Source of the DNA: Anthopleura xanthogrammica
Lineage: Eukaryota; Cnidaria; Anthozoa; Actiniaria; Actiniidae
Assembly: GCA_964019055.1 (NCBI GenBank)
Contig: OZ025206.1
Location: forward strand, 16,899,291-16,963,290
DNA length: 64,000 bases
Direction of reading: 5' to 3'
Below are positions 24,714 to 35,290 of this stretch, in pieces; position 1 is the first letter of the stretch; every line of letters starts with the position of its first letter. Below the pieces are notes generated by a model. The model ran no database searches, had not been told where the DNA came from, and was given only the letters and a program-made list of their open reading frames with translations. The position numbers and the translations under genes are program-made.

Positions 24714-25303
24714 GGTGACTGCCTACTTTTGAACGCTCGATTTGAGCCCACGATGAGCGCGCGCACAAAAACCGCTGAATAAAATACGAAATTTTATTGA
24801 GGAACCATACATGTTTTGAACTTCAACAGCGCAAAACCCTCAAATTTTGTACGGGACTCTTTACTTTTTATAAGCTTAATTGAAAAAACTTCTAAAAATC
24901 TACGTAATATCAATTTTTTAAGAAAAGTTAATTTTTCTAACGCATAGAAAAATAGATTTTTGTAGGAATTTTTGTTTCACTTTATGAGATTTTTGAGAGC
25001 ACTTAAAAGGCGAAAAAAGTCTTTTTTTCAAAAACATCCATGTGGTATTGTAGAATAATTCATTAGCTGCCATTTGTGCATGATAGAGTCTGCAAAGAAC
25101 TATTATTTTATAAGTCACTTCCGTTGGCGCAATTTTTGCTTCAAAAACTCGCGCGTAGACATCCATTAAATGCTGGTTATCTCGAAAACGAGCGCGGGAC
25201 ACCCCATTTTTCTTTTCATATTCGGAATTAGCATTAAATTTCACTTTAAAAAATCGTAGTTTAAAAAAAAGTTTAAAATTATTTCCAAAAGTAGCCAGTG
25301 ACC
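24714..25303. mobile_element. TTAA-flanked non-autonomous DNA element, copy 1
   Basis: TTAA flanks both ends (24710-24713 and 25304-25307). Terminal inverted repeats are GGTGACTGCCTACTTTTG and CAAAAGTAGCCAGTGACC, with a couple of mismatches. Length is about 590 bp with no transposase. TTAA target duplication is the hallmark of piggyBac-type insertion, so a piggyBac-derived MITE is the best guess. The terminal bases are not the usual CCC/CCT start of known piggyBacs, so the superfamily is uncertain. Confidence 0.7.
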
Positions 25304-25663
25304 TTAAGATGATGGAATATTTTTTATTTTATTTTACTGAAATAGACTTTAAATAGGGATTTTATACGTACCTAAGGCAAAATCTTTCAATTTGGGTAAA
25401 TTAATATTAATTTTTATCGTTATGGAGATACATGTGACGGTATTGCGTGACACAATTTCAACCTTCATAACTTGGGAACCACGCATCAAAATGACTCGAA
25501 ACTTTTTCCTGTGACTTATATTACTGATTTCTAAAACATATTTTAGAAATATCTTTATACGATGTATAGTTTAGATAATTTTAACAATCATACAAGTGAG
25601 GCTATCTGGTCGATATAATACTTGTTGTCTCATTTGCATGCATCTATAATAACTGCTATTTAA

Positions 25664-26240
25664 GGACATTCGCGGGCATTGTTTGTGCGCATCTGTTCTG
25701 CGCATATAGCGTGACAGCGCGCGCGTGACCTATGTATTTCAAGATCAAACTCCGTCACGCTCGGCTATATCTCGAAAAGAATCACATAAGCTGTCAGTGG
25801 TCCAAATTTGAAGGGAAAAAATGGGAAAATCATAATAAAACCCCGTATTTAGATGAAAACTTCAATCTACATTACGGTCAACGCGTCATCGAATGGTGCA
25901 TGGTGGCTGCAAATTCGAGTCGAAAACTACAAGTTATTTGTATGTATTCATAAATATTTAGCAAAATATATTTGCCTATAGGTTATTAGACAGTTGCTTC
26001 TAAAAAAAGTTTAGCAATCCATTTAGTTTTTCTACAAAAAAATGACTTTACTGCTCGACTTGTGTGTATTTCGCGCAAGCAATTTTCGACAAGAAAAAGT
26101 CTGCGCTTTGATATCTCACTCATAAATGAGAACGGTGACCCCCATTTTTTATTTGCTCATGGAACTTCTATGATGGTCTTATTTCACCATGTGAAGTTTG
26201 AAGAAAAAAACATGGTTACCTTTATGGCCCGCGAACGTCC
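25664..26240. mobile_element. TTAA-flanked non-autonomous DNA element, copy 2
   Basis: TTAA at 25660-25663 and 26241-26244 flanks terminal inverted repeats GGACATTCGCGGGC and GCCCGCGAACGTCC. Length is about 577 bp, close to the element at 24714-25303. The interiors share a similar layout, including a stretch with CATTTTT preceded by GGTGACCCC here and GGGACACCCC there. It has no real coding capacity; a 73-codon frame inside is not recognisable. Confidence 0.7.
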
Positions 26241-26975
26241 TTAAAGATACATCAATTTTGCAGAAAAATGACGTGACATTACATAACATAAAGCAGTAGA
26301 CGCATGCGCATATTAGCCCCCTATTGTTATTGTTTTTATTATCAGACGACTGCGTTTATAAGTTTCCTCACTAGAATGCCTTCAACATTGATTCCAAAAT
26401 ATCCTCTATTCGTGTACATTTTTGGTCAGTTTCAGCGCCAAAGTCTGCACAGAACGAAGCCTATTGCGTTAGGTTACGAAACATTATTGATTGCAACGTT
26501 CTTGTCTACGAAATATGTGACGGTTTGAGACCGAGTGACTCAGTTCAAATGCAAAAGGTAAGATATTGGAAAAACTTATTGGAGACCAAAACAACATCTA
26601 GAAATTAGACCTTCTTGTAGTTCAAAGTCTTTGTCTGAGAATTTCTGATTTACTGAGCGAAGACAAACCTGAAAATCATTTGCAAAGCGAGAAAGATAGT
26701 AGTTCACTGGTTTCAAGGATGACTAACTACTCGAAATCTGGTATAGAACGGCTTAACTAGTCAGTACTATAGGCCACTATAGGGAGGAGTAAGGATCTTT
26801 GTAGACATATTTTACATTGCCGAGTCTTTCCACACTTCAATCCAGTGGAAGCCCATATTGAATAAACTTTTAGACAAAACCAATAAAATCAACCAATACC
26901 CTCCATGAATGGATTTAACTTCCCACGTCATTGGGAAGTGCTGATAAGGATAGCTAGTTGAACTGACTATCATAT

Positions 26976-27196
26976 TAGCGACCTTCAGATTCGACTACGA
27001 GTACGAGTACGAGTTTTAAACTCTCAAAGATTTGCACTATAATTTCGTAGCCGTGGTGGAGTACGTAGATTGAAACTTAAGATTGTTAAAAACAGGAAAT
27101 CGAATACGATTCAGTGTTAAGCACGAGCACAGGGCCAATTTCAAAACTCGTACTCGTACTCGTTCTCGTACTCGTAGTCGAATCTGAAGGTCGCTA
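26976..27196. mobile_element. palindromic MITE with ACGAG-repeat arms
   Basis: The left arm TAGCGACCTTCAGATTCGAC and the right arm GTCGAATCTGAAGGTCGCTA are exact inverted repeats. Inside them run repeats of GAGTAC and their complement. A second, more diverged copy of the same motif family runs on from about 27205 to 27410. Confidence 0.75.
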
Positions 27197-27455
27197 TTGT
27201 TGAGCGACTACAACTAGACATGAGTACGACTACGACATTATTCCTATTACTGTAAAGTATTCTTTTACAAACTCTTATAGTTGTCCTTATAATAATAATA
27301 ATAATAATTAGTAGTAGTAGTAGTAGTAGTAGTAGTAGCAGAGAATGACAACGAGTTCTCGGACTTCTCGTAGTCGTACTCGAAGTCAAATCTAAAGCTT
27401 TCGAGGACCCTTCGGCTGTAAACCACATATGTGATGTTGGTATCCACAATAAATA

Positions 27456-27457
27456 TG

Positions 27458-27509
<52 letters not shown>
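27456..27509. repeat. (ATT)n microsatellite
   Basis: About 18 ATT units. A separate AAT/TAG compound repeat lies just before it at about 27290-27340. Low-complexity frames of Ile, Tyr or Leu on the minus strand come from these repeats. Confidence 0.9.
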
Positions 27510-27510
<1 letters not shown>

Positions 27511-28756
27511 TACTTCTTGCAGTAGAAGCAGAGTCTGTATATATTGGACCACTTTGCTGTACTTCCAAAATGCAAATAATCCTGCCCCTTTCAGCAGTTC
27601 TTAGAGCAACTTAATGTGGATAACAATACTGACAATGAATTTATACATAAAGTACAGAAAAACAAATTGTTGTAACCAAGAACAATTTACGGTGGTTCAA
27701 TCAAAAATGGCCGGGGAAAGTAGTATTAGACAATTAATCTATATATCATTGAGTATCTTTGTTAATTCATTGAGTCATTCAGCCTTTTGTGATATGATAT
27801 TGATATACTTTAATACTGACACCAATACCGTGTTGCCTGATTTCACCACATGTCATTTTCTGTCTTGTGCAGAAAGTTCATCAACTAAACCGCAAATGAA
27901 AATGAAAATGAAGAATTTTTCTTCACATCGTCGTCAGTGTAAAGCAGATAATCAGGATTCAATGACATTTATCAGCCAATCGAAACCCACTGACAATTCA
28001 TATTATTATACATTTTAATCACTATCTCGCTTTTGATTGGATGAGAGCCCTCAGCCAATAAACGATTATTGGATGAGGTTGAGCATGATTTCGTAAATTA
28101 TCAAGACCAAGGCCGTGTTATCTGCCGAAGCCGTAGGCCGTAGGATTTTTTTCGAAAGCAGGATTAAATCTTTATTCTTAGTTTCAAAATGTATAATAAA
28201 ACAATTAATCTCAAGAAACATCGCTACTCAACGAGAGATCAGAATTAGTCACTAAATGCCGACAAGAAAATAGGTTCTATGCAGCCTATCAAGGAAAGAA
28301 CCCACTTGAATAAGTCTGATGATCGCACTAGTGTGAAAACTCGAGTTAACTACCCCCAGCCTGTACTTTATGTAATAAAACAATCATCGAATTCAGTTTT
28401 CACATGATATCGTAAATTATCAAAACCTCTGCCGCTTTTCCACATCTCAGGACATTGAAATTCTTTCGTTTTGTCCTCCAAATTGAGCTGCTTTGACGCC
28501 ACGTGCAAGGGGTGTATAATATATGGAACAGTTACCTGGTTACCGGAAGTCACTCGACAGGAAAGTCATATAACAGTTTTGTCTGGGATGAAAGAGTTGG
28601 ACATGCTTCCTGCAGGCTTAAGACATCGATCAGATCAATAGTGTTCAAGTCATGCATCACATGATACTCGAATTGAGATTTTAAGAACTAATTAGTCTTA
28701 CTGCAGCCGTAAATGTTGGTACTGGTTGGTACGTATCACATGTATTACCATTTTCC

Positions 28757-28825
28757 CCTGTTTTGACCATGTTTGACTAAATCGTGAGGATCGTATATAG
28801 TACTGGGTAGATCGAGAGATCCACA
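28757..28825 (+). repeat. partial SINE tail copy
   Basis: CTGTTTTGACCATGTTTGAC to GATCGAGAGATCCACA matches the 3' part of the SINE at 29470-29672 with a few mismatches. The tRNA-like head is absent. This is a 5'-truncated copy. Confidence 0.65.
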
Positions 28826-28999
28826 ATTTAGACGCAGCTGTTTAAAATTAATCAGTGCAACCCCTTTCTCCATATGTCTTTGTGTTTAATGGCTGTTCTA
28901 CGTGATAAGTAAGTTTTGCCGCGATGCTGATCTTATAGCCCGTCCTTATTGTTAGCTAATATTCAAGCGTTCGTTTGTGTAGTCTGGAGATAGACACTT

Positions 29000-29463
29000 A
29001 CCTTATTATAGGAAATTAAAGCTTCACGAAATTAAAGTATTAGAAATTAGCGCGACTTAAATTAACGCGAATTGAGGGCAAAAATACGTCCAAATGAAGA
29101 AAATTAACGCGAAAGAGAAGCCAAAAATCCCATTTAAATGAAATTAACGCGATGGACACAAAGATAACTCATCTGAAAGCGAAAATGAAGAGCTTGTAGA
29201 ATGAAAAACAAAAAGATAATTCCCGACAAATACTGAAATGTTGTTGTTATTAAGTGACTAGCTATAAAGTTCAGTTTTAAATAAATAATTTTTCAAAAGT
29301 AGATTAAAGATAAAATAAAAAGAAATTCATATCGTGAAAATTAACGTTCCACTTTATTAATGATATGGAAATTAACATTAAAAGAAATGAACACGACTTA
29401 AACTAACGCGATTTTTTTAAATTCGCGTTAATTTCATGGAGCGTTGATTTCCTATAATAAGGT
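29000..29463. mobile_element. MITE with ACCTTATTATAGGAAAT termini
   Basis: The left end ACCTTATTATAGGAAATTAA and the right end TTTCCTATAATAAGGT are inverted repeats. The interior is full of AAATTAACGCG and its variants. Length is about 464 bp. TA flanks both sides, which would fit a Tc1/mariner-type origin (inferred). It lies about 275 bp upstream of the MCT-like gene and adjoins the SINE. Confidence 0.75.
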
Positions 29464-29469
29464 ATACAA

Positions 29470-29672
29470 CGAACTGCTAGTCTTCTTAAGAGTTTGAGCG
29501 GTGAGAGCACTCGCCTCTCAAAGTGCGACCACAGGTTCGAGTCCCGCTTGGCTCGGTGACGTCGTATTTGAGTAACCAGTAAAGTTGCTTGTTGGTTCTT
29601 TCCTGTTTTGACCACTTTTAACTAAATTGTGAGAATCGTATAGTACTGGGTAGATCGAGAGATCCACACTAA
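29470..29672 (+). mobile_element. tRNA-derived SINE
   Basis: The head contains an A-box-like TGAGCGGTGAGAGCACTCG and a perfect pol III B box GGTTCGAGTCC at 29534-29544, about 36 bp apart. It is followed by a tail shared with 28757-28825. The expected tRNA acceptor stem does not form, so this is a SINE rather than a tRNA gene. It ends about 30 bp before a splice-acceptor-like TTCTCTTACAG (to 29698) upstream of the MCT-like start. Confidence 0.7.
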
Positions 29673-31429
29673 ATGTTCATTGTTGTTTTCTCTTACAGAT
29701 CAACGAAAACCAACAAAGTAAGTAATCCAAAATCAAACAATGCCATTAGTGAACTCAAAGTGTGGTTTGAAGAGCACAACCGTCTACAAGCAGGACAGCT
29801 TTCGTTCATGTCTAGTATGCATGGTTGGTGTTCTTTGCAACATCATCACCTATGGGACGGTCAATAGTTTTGGCGTGATTTATCCTGCTCTGATACACGA
29901 GTTTAAACAAGGCGAAGCTAAAACAGGTAAATATGACTTCTGCAACTCGTTCCTTGACAAGGTCCTGTTTCCATTTTTTCTTTTTGATTTTCGGTTTCGA
30001 GTCTTGTTTCTGAAGTATTTTTAAAAGGAAGTCTGATAAGTGGGTTTTCAGCCCGTTAATGAGTTTCTAGGATGCCATGCATAATCGTGCGCAAGAAATA
30101 AAACTTTTCAGTAAGGAGTGACAGAGGTTTTACACTTGGCATCTTCCTTGCAACGTGTATCACAAGGCTCCTAAACGAACCCATAGTTAGTCTGGTAAGC
30201 CGTGCACTAGGCGATGATACGTGCAACTCGCGTAACTACACTGAATGTGCTCGAGCGATAAATAAATTACACGCGACGAAAAATATCATTGGCTGTGATA
30301 GAAAACTAGTGCAAAAAAGTTACAAGAGTGGTGTTACATTATGCAATGTCTCAAAATCGTTGCCAACAAAATTGTTAGAGAAGTTGCAAGGAACATTTCC
30401 TAGCCTAGTGTTACATCATGTAACATCACCATGATGCAAAGGAACATTGCCTAGTGTTAGTGTAACATCATGCAACACCATCATGTAGTATGAAATGCAT
30501 ATGTGATCGTACCGTACTGAATGGACGTCCGTATACTAGTTGGACGCTCTATCACTGAGCTGCTGGAGACTCTATGGTGAGTAGGTCGTTAATGTGGGTT
30601 TAATTGTGACAAACGTACTGTATATGCTACGGTCACAGAATTGTCTAAGGAAATATATGATAAACATGATTTGCGTATGATGATGAAATATGAAATGCAT
30701 ATGTGATCGCACCATACTGAATGGACTCGGACATCATGTAGTGTAGGCATCGTTCTCTGATTCAAACTCCTTAATTCACAGAATTCACTTCTCCTTATTC
30801 TTGTTGATTTAACAGCCTGGCTCGGCTCCATGTGTATGGGTATAGCTTGCGCCTGTGGTCCAATTGGTGGTATCTTGAATCGTAAGTTTGGTCCTCGTCT
30901 AACTGGCATCACTGGAGCCCTTATCTGTGCCCTTGGTTTGTTCATCTCATCGCAGATGAAACTTTTTGTTGTAATATTTTTTACTTACGGAATAATTTTC
31001 GCTTTTGGTTGCTCGTTGATATACACAGCAGTTTTCAATATTGTGCCCAAGTACTTCCTCAAGAGAAGATCATTGGCCGCAGGATAGATTTCTACGGGTC
31101 CTGGTGCTGGAGTCTTTGTCATGAGCCAAGTGTTAGAGTTGTCGTTGTCAGCGTTTGGTTGGAGAGGTGCTTTAATGGTGGTTGGCGGCCTGATAACAGC
31201 TCTGGTCATTCCAATACTCGTGATTTTTATTGAAAATGCGGAAGCTCCAACACCCGTTGCTGGTAGATGTGGTGGAGTATGGGTTAAACATGTTGATGAA
31301 AGCCCTCCACCGGTGTGGAAAAATAAGCCACTAATTATCTATTTTATCACTAGTGCTGTGTTTCTTTTTGGATGTATGATTCCCCAGGTTCACATGGTGA
31401 TTAGTATATGAAATACTTGAAATGTTTAA

Positions 31430-32060
31430 TATACACCTTATATAGTTTATTGCGATCGATCTCTGCTTTTCTATTAGAAAGGAAGCAACGCGTTAGAATT
31501 TCAACCTCGTCGTCACCATATTTATATCTTGAAGGGGGTATTCCTCAAGGAACGAAGCTTGGACCATTGCTTTTCGCAGTCATCATGGGTTAATGATCTC
31601 GTATCATTTTGGGGGCCGCGCGCTAAGTTCGTCGATGATCTCACTGTGATAATTCCGAGAAATAGTCCCTCTGTTTTGCAATATATTGTAGATGATGTAC
31701 AGAAATTCGCCGAATATAATAGCATGCGATTGAATCCTAAGAAGTGTAAGACGATGTCGATTGACTTTCTTCAGATTTTTCATCGAGTCCGTTAAGTCGT
31801 TTGAATTCCTAGGAGTGTTCATCTCTGACGACTTAGCGTGGTCTGATCATTGTGACCATGTACTGAAGAAGGCCAACCGAAGGCTTTATGCCTTACGTAA
31901 GCTAATTAAAGCGTTGTGGGGTTCCACCATCCGACATAGTTATCGTTTACTGTGCTTTAGTTAGATCTACAATTGAATACGCATCAGCAATATTTGCAAA
32001 TTTACCGCAATATCTTGTAGATGCAATCGAGGATATACAAAAACGTGCATTGTGTATTTG
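31430..32060 (+). mobile_element. degenerate LINE reverse transcriptase fragment
   Basis: Reverse transcriptase pieces are spread over shifting frames. One has SAFLLERKQRV and GGIPQGTKLGPLLFAV. After a 1-nt shift comes VNDLVSFWG, then KFVDDLTV (the catalytic FVDD box), then RLNPKKCKTM. After another shift come KSFEFLGVFISDDLAW and STIEYASAIFANLPQ. It is truncated at both ends and broken by frameshifts. It lies in the second coding intron of the MCT-like gene, in the same orientation. It resembles the non-LTR (jockey/CR1-like) elements common in invertebrate genomes. Not functional. Confidence 0.85.
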
Positions 32061-32664
32061 ATGAAAATTGCTTAATACCACGAGTGCGTAGCATGCGTTT
32101 CCTTTTAATAATACATCTACATAAAATTCTCGTTTCTGAACAACAATACAAGGTATAAAGTTCCCGGATGTGTGCAGTTAATTCATTGCATGGAATAAGA
32201 GAAAATTCACAATGAATAAGCCAATCAGAAACAAGTATTTTATGTACAAGTAGATATATTATTAAGAGATATAAACCAGTTTTCCATTTTAGATTTTTTT
32301 TCGTTAAAGGCTTATCTCTCGCCTGTTCAATATGTCCCAAATTAGACTTTAAAACGCCTTGTCTGAGTGAAATAATCTTGCATATTTATTTCATTTCTAG
32401 GCTCGGTACTGCGAAAGTCTGGGCATCAACGTATCTAAGGCTTCAAGGCTCTACCTCGGGTTTGGTATTGGTTCAATGTTCACCCGTGTAGTAGCAGGAT
32501 TATTTGCTGACCATCCTTCTGTTAACCCTCTTTACATTCTTCGGGTAACATGAGTATACGTTGAATATATGTTCATTTGAGTCAAGCTTGACCATATTAC
32601 TGGCTTGTAAACCAGGACCATAGATAGAGTTAACCCGTCGCTCATTAATGTAGCTTTAACTACC

Positions 32665-32900
32665 ATTCGGGGGGGGGGAGGGGGTACTCCCTATAATTGA
32701 CTATACGGGGATGCTCCGCCCGAAAGGGGTACGTTTTTCAGGCCGCAGGTATAGAAAAGGGGTGGGAATTTGTGAATTTTGAAAACAATACAAAAGAGTT
32801 TCAATCTCCTGAGAATTGGAAACCTATCGTTTTGTCCTCCAATTCAAATTGAGCTGCATTCCGAAGTGCTGCAAGGGGTTTATAACCTATTAGGGTTTCA
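32665..32900. repeat. probable dispersed repeat in MCT-like intron
   Basis: The GC-rich block GGGGTACTCCCTATAATTG to GAAAAGGGGTGGGAATTTG stands out from the AT-rich intron. The following TCGTTTTGTCCTCCAA and TTGAGCTGC are also found around 28470-28495. This is a composite of repeat remnants with class unknown. Confidence 0.45.
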
Positions 32901-33540
32901 TGGATCTCAATCAAGGCGTTTCTATGACATTCCATACGCACGTGCCCCGATGTGCCCCTGAAAACTTTGTGCTTCCCGTCAATATTTTGGAAACACTTTT
33001 GACTGATGATTTTATCTTTATTCTTTTTAATATTCGTTGTTTCCTCCAGATTGGTATTTTTGGTGTTGGTCTCACAACACTCTTGTGTCCTCTGGCCAAA
33101 GATTTCACCTCCTTGATGATTAATTTTATTGTACTTGGATTAGCTGACGGTCTATCTTGTGCCTCTTTCAATATACTCTTTCTTGGTTCTGCTCGTAAAG
33201 GACAATACGGCAAAGTCATTGGATTCTCAATGGCTGTACAGTCCATTGGCTTGATCAGCGGGCCTCCTTTAGGAGGTTAGTTACATTATAGCTTTTGCCT
33301 TTCTGCCTGGATCCATTCACAGGGAGTTCGAGTGATGTGTTGAGCTTACCCAACGAGGCACTTTGCCTGGGAGTGTTACATAAGTGTATTTGTGGGTGTG
33401 TAGTGGATGCAGGAGGAGGGTGGTGGGCAGGGAGGAGCCTGGTAAAGGTGAATTTGTTAAGAAGACGTTTTGCACTTAGTTGTACCATTTTGACCATCAG
33501 TTAGAAAATCTCCATAGGGCATTGCAGAATCTGGTTAATA

Positions 33541-33701
33541 GCCCGCTTTCGATATTCTGGTTGAGTGATCACGCACAAAGAAATTCAAGGCGAGGCTCCG
33601 GGGAAACAAAGGAATACATCAGGATTACTCCATTGTTTCCCCAGAGCCTCGTCTCGAATTGCTTTGTGCGTGATCACTCAACCAGAATATCGAAAGTGGG
33701 C
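33541..33701. mobile_element. hairpin MITE in MCT-like intron 4
   Basis: Arms of about 68 bp are near-perfect inverted repeats. The left arm begins GCCCGCTTTCGATATTCTGG and the right arm ends CCAGAATATCGAAAGTGGGC. The loop is about 25 bp. TA sits on both flanks, compatible with a TA target duplication. A short related hairpin with AACCTCGTCTTGAAACGC lies near 48050-48090. Confidence 0.8.
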
Positions 33702-34186
33702 TATTTACGCTGCTATTGACGATTTGCGTGTTGGTCATGCGTGAAGCGGAAGTTGAACCAGGGGAAGTAGAGAGATAGGGTACTTTTTACTTATGGGACC
33801 TTGACTGGCGAAAAATTTGTTAAACGGGTAAAGAATTTCTCCATAAAACGACATATAAGCTATTTTCCCCCGCAATGATGTCTTTTAAAAATGTAAAGTT
33901 TAAAAACTGTTTTAAAGTTTTCTTGTAATATTAACCCTTGTACTATTTTTGGTAGGTCTTATTGTCGAGCAATTAGGAGTGTACGAGACGGCTTTCTATT
34001 TATCGGGAAGCGTCAACATGCTTTGCTTCTTGTTAACTTTTCTGATATCCTGTCTTGGAAACCAAGAACACAAGGAACTAAAACAAAGAGAAATATGTCA
34101 AGAACTTCTAGACGAATCTTTGATGGTCATAGAGCGAGAAACTGTTCTATAATTCATGGGCACGACTCCACGCCAAGTTACCGTTA

Positions 34187-35290
34187 CCAAGACGTCTGGA
34201 ATCTAGCTTTGGAATAACTGGGACTGCATTGCGTTGGTTTACATCCTATTTATCTGGTAGATCTCATCGCATCTGCTTCAAGGGCAACTACTCCAAGAGG
34301 TTTGATCTACCCCACGGTGTTCCTCAAGGTTCGTGCCTTGGACCATTGTTGTTCACTATATATGCCAGTAAGCTGTTTGAAGTAATCAAGGCTCATCTTC
34401 CGGATGTACACGCCTATGCTGATGACACTCAGCTGTATCTGGCGTTTAAGCCAGACTCTGATGCCAGTCAGATGGATGCTGTGAATGCTGTGCAGGATTG
34501 TATTGATAATATCAGGACTTGGATGGCGTTAGATAAATTAAAACTTAACGAAGATAAAACAGAGATTATTTTGATTGGCACTCGGCCACAACTAGGTAAA
34601 GTGAACATTGCACACCTAAATATTGGTCAAGCAAATATACCAATAGTAAGCTCCGCTGTCCGGCAATCTTGATTCGTGGTTTGACTCAAACCTTAGTATG
34701 ACCACGCACATCAATAAAATTTGCCAATCATTTTTTTATCACTTATTCGATATTAGACAAATATAGGAAGTTCTTAACGTTTGACAGCACCAAATTGCTT
34801 GTGCAGGCTGTGATTATGGCGCGTATTGACTACTGCAATGGACTCTTGTATGGGGTACCAGCTGTTCATCTTTCTAAATTACAGCGTCTTCAAAATTCGG
34901 CAGCTCGTCTTATAAGCTTTACACCTAGATATTGCCATATATCGCCAGTACTATACTCGTTACATTGGCTGCCAGTAAGGTTCAGAATTCAATATAAGAT
35001 CGCTGTTATCACCTTTAAGATAATTTACAACTTAGCTCCAGCGTATTTAAGCGATCTTATAAGCATAAGACAGAGTCCGCGCTATAACCTGCGATCTAAA
35101 GCTGCTGGCATTGTTTTGCATGACCCGACAGGCAGGTTTAAGCGCACGCTTGGAGACAGATCATTTACAGCAGCTGCTCCTAAAACCTGGAACAATTTAC
35201 CTGATTATATTAGGAAAGAGGACAATTTTAATAAGTTTTAAAGTCTTTTGAAGACTCATTATTTTAGAGAAGCGTTTAGCAACTTAACTT
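34187..35290 (+). mobile_element. 5'-truncated non-LTR retrotransposon (LINE) remnant
   Basis: The 3' half of a reverse transcriptase-type ORF2. It runs SSFGITGTALRWFTSYLSG, then HGVPQGSCLGPLLFTIYAS, AYADDTQLYL (catalytic YADD box), KLKLNEDKTEIILIG, and after a frameshift near 34665 NLDSWFDSNLSM. It resumes at 34795 with ARIDYCNGLLYG, LQNSAARLI, LHWLPVRFRIQYK and KTWNNLPDYIR. The frame is broken by at least one shift and by stops (for example after DNFNKF at 35239-35241). The organisation is that of jockey/CR1-like LINEs. It begins within about 35 bp after the stop codon of the MCT-like gene, in the same orientation. No endonuclease domain remains. Not autonomous. Confidence 0.9.

Larger units (their letters stand above)
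20691..29739. other. intergenic, transposon-rich, no gene seen
   Basis: No frame resembles a known family. The region holds two TTAA-flanked elements (24714-25303 and 25664-26240), palindromic elements (26976-27196 and 29000-29463), ATT and TAG simple repeats (about 27290-27340 and 27456-27509), and a tRNA-derived SINE with a partial second copy. The minus-strand frame at 23465-23779 (104 codons) reads like protein but matches nothing I know. Confidence 0.6.
29740..34152 (+). pseudogene. monocarboxylate-transporter-like (SLC16/MCT) gene with in-frame TAG
   Basis: Five coding exons join with correct phases: 29740-29926, 30816-31396, 32401-32544, 33050-33275, 33956-34152 (445 codons including the final stop). 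The product is a 12-helix MFS protein of the monocarboxylate transporter family. Visible landmarks are GTVNSFGVIYPALIHEF in helix 1, AWLGSMCMGIACACGP, RKFGPRLTG, VPKYFLKRRSLAAG, STGPGAG, IPQVHM, and the C-terminal half SGPPLGGLIVEQLGVYETAF. Such proteins move monocarboxylates or related solutes across the plasma membrane; the substrate here is unknown. Codon 153 is TAG (31085-31087), just after RRSLAAG, where family members usually have Leu or Ile. A TTG to TAG change would explain it. The donor after exon 2 is a weak GTGATT, with LINE sequence beginning some 35 bp later. The C-terminus ETVL looks like a class I PDZ ligand. Upstream of Met1 the frame closes quickly, so this ATG is the likely start. 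Alternative: a functional gene with a sequencing error or a null allele. Confidence 0.7.

Noticed and set aside
27141..27552. Minus-strand frames rich in Leu, Ile or Tyr runs
   Set aside because: They are translations of AAT, TAG and ATT microsatellites.
29495..29560. Possible tRNA gene with A and B boxes
   Set aside because: No acceptor stem forms, and the tail is shared with 28757-28825, so a SINE is the better explanation.
31085..31087. TAG as recoding (selenocysteine, pyrrolysine or programmed readthrough)
   Set aside because: UAG is not used for selenocysteine in animals, no pyrrolysine system is known there, and the site is normally an aliphatic residue. A nonsense mutation or error is simpler.
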